Below are positions 5,359 through 6,255 of a DNA stretch of 6,255 nucleotides, in pieces. Every line of letters starts with the position of its first letter. Position 1 is the stretch's first letter. The position numbers were made by a program, and so were the translations under genes. Source of the DNA: Phycisphaerales bacterium UBA1926 (GTDB lineage Bacteria > Planctomycetota > Phycisphaerae > Phycisphaerales > UBA1924); NCBI GenBank assembly GCA_002337215.1, contig DDFO01000014.1:97294-103548 (forward strand), written 5' to 3'. The notes beneath the pieces were generated by a model. The model saw nothing but the letters and a program-made list of their open reading frames with translations. It was not told the origin of the DNA and made no database searches.

Positions 5359-6255
5359 CCCTGCCCCCCGCCCGGGGCATCCCCGCGATCGATCCGGACA
5401 TCGACCGATTCGATCCGCCTCCCGTGCACGGCCTCGACGCGCAGCGTCGCGTGGCCCACAGCGACCTCGTCGCCCACCTCCGCGAGCCGGCCGAGCCGAT
5501 CGAGAACCAGCCCGCCCACGGTGCCCGACCGCGCGAGCACGCCCGCGATCTCCGCCTCGTCAACCCCGAACGCCTGCGCCCACTCGCGCGCGCTCAGCGA
5601 TGCCCGCACCCGCCAGACCCCGAGCCCGACAAGATAGATCGCGTGCCTCGCGTCGCCCGCCGATTCCCCCATCCCCGCCAGCAGTTCGTCGACGATATCG
5701 GCGCCGCGGATGAGCCCTGTCACCGAGCCACGCTCGTCCACGCACACCGCCCTCGCCACACCGTCGATACGGAACCGCTCGAGCACCCGATCGAGCCTCG
5801 CCTGCTCGGGAACGACCAGAGCACGCTCGCACCAGGGCTCGAACCCGCCCTCGCCCTTCGCCGTCCCTCCTCGCTCGTGCGCCGAGGCGAGAAACCGCTT
5901 GACGTGCAGGAATCCAACGATCCGCCCGTCCAGCCCGCCTTTGCAAACGAGCACCATCGTGGCGCGCGCCCGACGCGACGCTTCGAGAACCTCCGCGTGC
6001 GAGGCGTCCGCGTCCACCCAATCGATCGCGCTCCTCGGCTGCATCGCCTCCCGAACGCGGATCTCGCCCAGTTCGAGCACTTCCTCGAGCAGCCGGCGCT
6101 CGCTCTCGGCGATCACGCCCGACCGCTCCCCGCTCTCGACGAGCCCCAGAAGCTCATCGCGCCCCACCGCGTCGGGCAGCATGCCCCCGGGTCGGACGAC
6201 CCGGATCAAAGGCGACAGCACGAACCGGTCGATCCCCCCCACGATCGGCCCGCCC
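5355..6255 (-). CDS. CNNM/CorC-like protein, C-terminal part (CBS pair plus CorC/HlyC); 5' end off window
   Basis: The reading frame stays open to the right edge of the window, so the gene is partial. A GTG at 6242 exists but is unlikely to be the real start, because this family normally carries an N-terminal DUF21 membrane domain, which would lie outside. Residue numbers here count from that GTG. The linker helix RDELLGLVESGERSGVI (28-44) and ESERRLLEEVLELGEIRVREAM (46-67) is typical of the family and leads into MQPR. CBS1 is about 66-121 (VGFLHVKRFL). CBS2 is about 140-190 (RAVCVDERGSVTGLIRGADIVDEL). The C-terminal transporter-associated domain, about 200-287, shows the standard TVGGLVLDRLGRLAEVGDEV and GRRIESVDVRI motifs. 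The likely role is cation homeostasis at the cytoplasmic membrane, with CBS domains sensing nucleotide. It is the first of a translationally coupled pair. Confidence 0.93.
   Translation of the reverse strand, partial: GGPIVGGIDRFVLSPLIRVVRPGGMLPDAVGRDELLGLVESGERSGVIAESERRLLEEVLELGEIRVREAMQPRSAIDWVDADASHAEVLEASRRARATMVLVCKGGLDGRIVGFLHVKRFLASAHERGGTAKGEGGFEPWCERALVVPEQARLDRVLERFRIDGVARAVCVDERGSVTGLIRGADIVDELLAGMGESAGDARHAIYLVGLGVWRVRASLSAREWAQAFGVDEAEIAGVLARSGTVGGLVLDRLGRLAEVGDEVAVGHATLRVEAVHGRRIESVDVRIDRGDAPGGGQG

Noticed and set aside
4585..5637. A 350-codon plus-strand open frame opposite the DUF21/CBS genes.
   Set aside because: Its composition is Arg/Pro/His-rich, characteristic of a shadow frame, and it lies opposite two genes with clear domain matches.
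1..6255. Search for CRISPR arrays, insertion-sequence ends, tRNA or rRNA genes, phage or defence genes.
   Set aside because: No regularly spaced repeats, transposase motifs, tRNA-like cloverleaf or conserved rRNA stretches were seen. All large genes are explained by ordinary chromosomal families.

Overview
The window is GC-rich, densely coding chromosomal DNA. It most likely comes from a planctomycete, probably of the Phycisphaerae type. The clearest taxonomic hint is the first protein: a short zinc ribbon (CxRCGYxLRGL...CPECG) joined to a multi-pass membrane domain, an arrangement I associate with that group. A PurQ of the long form and a pair of DUF21/CBS proteins fit this, but no rRNA or other definitive marker is present, so the assignment is an inference.

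Layout. On the minus strand at the left are a zinc-ribbon membrane protein of unknown function (27-1157) and, upstream of it in transcription order, purQ (1254-2114), the glutaminase subunit of FGAM synthase in purine synthesis. A 209-bp C-rich divergent spacer (2115-2323) separates purQ from a plus-strand DUF1015 gene (2324-3667). That gene meets a minus-strand, membrane-anchored thioredoxin-like gene (3741-4166) tail to tail. A perfect hairpin with T-runs usable on both strands (3686-3729) lies between them and looks like a bidirectional terminator. After a 178-bp spacer come two minus-strand DUF21/CBS (CNNM/CorC-like) genes that overlap by an ATGA. The upstream one (5355 to the right edge) is cut by the window and shows only its CBS and CorC/HlyC parts. 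The downstream one (4345-5358) has DUF21 and a CBS pair but no CorC/HlyC domain.

How the genes relate. The two DUF21/CBS proteins are almost certainly co-translated and may form one membrane complex. The other genes are unrelated housekeeping or uncharacterised functions that share no visible pathway. Two minus-strand genes (purQ and the zinc-ribbon gene) each carry a TANNNT hexamer exactly 6 nt before the ATG and no Shine-Dalgarno sequence, which suggests leaderless transcripts. The thioredoxin gene has a good AGGAG instead.

I see no mobile element, CRISPR array, tRNA or rRNA, phage gene or defence system, and no convincing new multi-gene system. The points most worth a second look are the DUF1015 protein with its DGHHR motif, the asymmetric DUF21/CBS pair, the paired leaderless-type promoters, and the G-quadruplex-capable G-rich leader of purQ.
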